A DNA stretch of 41,933 bases. It comes from a virus. The stretch lies in the IMG/VR virus record IMGVR_UViG_3300024252_000032, positions 1 through 41,933 of that record, one strand, 5' to 3'. Shown piece by piece: positions 40,629 through 41,933 of this stretch. Both the position numbers and the translations under genes were made by a program. The notes beneath the pieces are model-generated. The model had not been told where the DNA came from, did not search any database, and worked only from the letters and a program-made list of their open reading frames with translations. The first letter of the stretch is position 1. Each line of letters starts with the position of its first letter.

Positions 40629-41279
40629 CTAGGTCAATTTAATGCCTTTTGCTTCGAAGCTGTCAACCTGAGCATTTAAAAGCTCTAATTTCTCACTAGC
40701 TTTTTTTAGCTTGTCGTTATTAGTACTAATCAATTCCTTTACTAAGGGAAATGATGTTTTTTTGTAGCTTTCCTTTAAATCACCTATAATAGTCTGTATT
40801 TTATCAATACTTTTTATTTGGGCTGTTACCTTGCGATTGAGCTTTTTGGAGAAGTAAGCATATAAATTTGCTTCAAGTCCCTGAACAGTAATCATATTTT
40901 GTTGATATTGAGAAACCGAAATATAAATTTTTGACAGTGTGGTAAGCATCTCAGCAATATTTGAGTAGCCATTGAAGTCAAAATACATTGTTTGGGCTAG
41001 GGAATTATAAGATATTTTGCCAAATTCTGTTTTTACTTTTGTACCTTTTAAGTAAGCTGTGAAGTCAGCATCTAGCCCATTTACTGTTAATGCCATATTC
41101 CTAATTTTGCCTAGGGAAGTATAAGCCTCTTTTAATTGTTCATTTGAAATTTTTAACTTTTCGTTTAAACTTTGTTGAGTTAGTGTTGTTAGTGTTTTCA
41201 TTGTGTTTACTGTATTATTAATATTTGTGTTATTAGTGTTATTTGTGTTTTCTGTTGTAATCGTTTTTTGTGTTTTCAT
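40629..41279 (-). CDS. Hypothetical helical protein with Asn/Thr-rich N-terminus
   Basis: 216 residues from the ATG at 41279. The first 26 residues are Asn/Thr repeats; a second ATG at 41201 begins MKTLTTLTQQS, matching the start of the 90-residue gene upstream, and may be the true start. The body is a long helical protein (heptads in LKKASEKLELLNAQVDSF) with two similar segments (TVNGLDADFTAYLKG and TVQGLEANLYAYFSK), suggesting an internal duplication. Function unknown. Confidence 0.6.
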   Translation of the reverse strand: MKTQKTITTENTNNTNNTNINNTVNTMKTLTTLTQQSLNEKLKISNEQLKEAYTSLGKIRNMALTVNGLDADFTAYLKGTKVKTEFGKISYNSLAQTMYFDFNGYSNIAEMLTTLSKIYISVSQYQQNMITVQGLEANLYAYFSKKLNRKVTAQIKSIDKIQTIIGDLKESYKKTSFPLVKELISTNNDKLKKASEKLELLNAQVDSFEAKGIKLT

Positions 41280-41284
41280 CGTTA

Positions 41285-41383
41285 TTATAATTTTGTGGTG
41301 TATACTAAAATAATTATCAGCGTTGGTACTACTAGCAAAGATACTAGTTCTACGATTTGGACTGTCTTTTTCAATGTTTTCAT
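41285..41383 (-). CDS. 32-residue membrane protein (MKTL start)
   Basis: MKTLKKTVQIVELV followed by a hydrophobic helix (SLLVVPTLIIILVY). Its leader and first codons match those of the 90-residue gene upstream (AAAATGAAAACA preceded by ACTAAAAAAA). Single-pass; role unknown. Confidence 0.55.
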   Translation of the reverse strand: MKTLKKTVQIVELVSLLVVPTLIIILVYTTKL

Positions 41384-41424
41384 TTTTATTTTTTTTAGTT
41401 GGTTAAAATTATTTATTTATTTAT

Positions 41425-41697
41425 TTATTTATCATTTCGGTGGTGTATTGATGTTCTAGCAAATTCCAAAACATCCTGCCACTCATATTCACGAAAACTT
41501 TTGTCACCTCTAACTACAAATAAACCATTGTCGTTTATTGTGGTATAGCATCCATCGTGATAATCTATGTTTAATAGTACGCATCCTAGTGGTGAACCTT
41601 TTAATACCTGACTGTCACATAGTTCTAACCAAAATTCATTGGTTAGCAGTTCTCTTTGTGAGGCTGTAAGTTGGTTTAGTGTGGTCAGTGTTTTCAT
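41425..41697 (-). CDS. Hypothetical protein (MKTL start)
   Basis: 90 residues: MKTLTTLNQLTASQREL, then a strand-rich part (SPLGCVLLNIDYHDGCYTTI, DNGLFVVRGDK) and a final helix. The compact alpha/beta form suggests a small host-takeover protein, but no family is recognised. A host-type promoter lies 47 bases upstream. Confidence 0.6.
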   Translation of the reverse strand: MKTLTTLNQLTASQRELLTNEFWLELCDSQVLKGSPLGCVLLNIDYHDGCYTTINDNGLFVVRGDKSFREYEWQDVLEFARTSIHHRNDK

Positions 41698-41743
41698 TGT
41701 TACTTTTTTTAGTTAGTTAAAATTATTGTTGTTAATTATGATG

Positions 41744-41774
41744 CAAACATACGACAAAACTTAACACGAGTCAA
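41744..41774 (-). promoter_or_regulatory. Bacteroidota-type promoter for the 90-residue gene
   Basis: On the minus strand TTG (plus 41772-41774), 20 bases, TATGTTTG (41744-41751), a full match to the TAnnTTTG -7 box. It is the first promoter on the minus strand at the right end and probably fires early with the host polymerase. Confidence 0.75.
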
Positions 41775-41933
41775 GGGATTAGGTAAACTATTTTATAACT
41801 AACTGATAATCAATAGGCTATTTTACTAACCAATAGACAACAAAAGAGATTGCTCATATGATTTAAGTACTAGCCAACGATAAAACACAGTAAAGACGGG
41901 AGCTAAATCGGAAAAACGAGGCTTGGGTTATGC
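41775..41933. other. Noncoding right end
   Basis: No ORF of note in either strand. It is AT-rich in the inner part and somewhat richer in G+C in the last 50 bases. It contains AATAGCCTATTG, a loose partial likeness to the early dyad. Probably a regulatory region between divergent early transcripts; the other side is outside the window. Confidence 0.35.

Noticed and set aside
41336-41343. TATCTTTG as a promoter for the 216-residue gene
   Set aside because: The -7 box matches, but it lies inside the 32-residue gene and has no TTG at the right distance.

Overview
The window is a large part of the genome of a tailed (siphovirus-type) double-stranded DNA phage of a low-GC member of the Bacteroidota, most likely a flavobacterial host. 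Reasons: terminase, portal, prohead protease, capsid, tail tube and tape-measure genes are all present. Leaders are A-rich and lack clear Shine-Dalgarno sequences. Minus-strand promoters fit the Bacteroidota primary-sigma box TAnnTTTG. The replication set includes a BT4734/VirE-N-type primase domain typical of this phylum. No integrase, repressor or DNA polymerase gene is seen.

Layout. Bases 1-23,850 are a plus-strand late block: the terminase large subunit (5' end cut by the window edge), an M15 endopeptidase with a two-helix membrane protein, three small proteins of the neck/tail type, the tape measure, a large distal-tail protein, two paralogous tail proteins, XkdF-like prohead protease/scaffold, major capsid, probable tail tube, a three-gene membrane cassette, three paralogous receptor-binding proteins with accessory genes, the portal and a connector. 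Many neighbours overlap by TAATG. Intrinsic terminators follow the capsid, tail-tube and connector genes. A bipartite sequence with fixed internal spacing stands before the protease gene and again before the portal gene.

Bases 23,905-38,796 are a dense minus-strand early block: DUF3310-like protein, lipoprotein, two PD-(D/E)XK-type nucleases, PolB-type 3'-5' exonuclease, a possible sigma-like protein, DnaB-like helicase, ERF annealing protein, SSB-like protein, a free-standing HNH endonuclease, primase, 5'-3' flap exonuclease, an M20/M42-like metallopeptidase and a 622-residue phage protein, with many small proteins, several shorter than 60 residues. The phage therefore appears to supply helicase, primase, annealing protein and nucleases, and to borrow the host polymerase unless one is encoded outside the window.

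Bases 38,797-41,933 are the most unusual part. A promoter/dyad element occurs twice here, flanking a tandem array of 19- and 17-bp AT-rich repeats that looks like a replication origin. Three tiny genes follow, then about 700 bases (39,930-40,628) with no convincing ORF that fold into a series of nested hairpins. This is a candidate large structured noncoding RNA of the GOLLD/ROOL kind, with a tRNA T-arm-like hairpin at its presumed 3' end. Upstream of it lie three genes that begin with the same MKTL start, two of them with the same leader, under a host-type promoter. A second copy of the promoter module, again directly downstream of a paralogous small membrane-protein gene, sits at about 24.8 kb.
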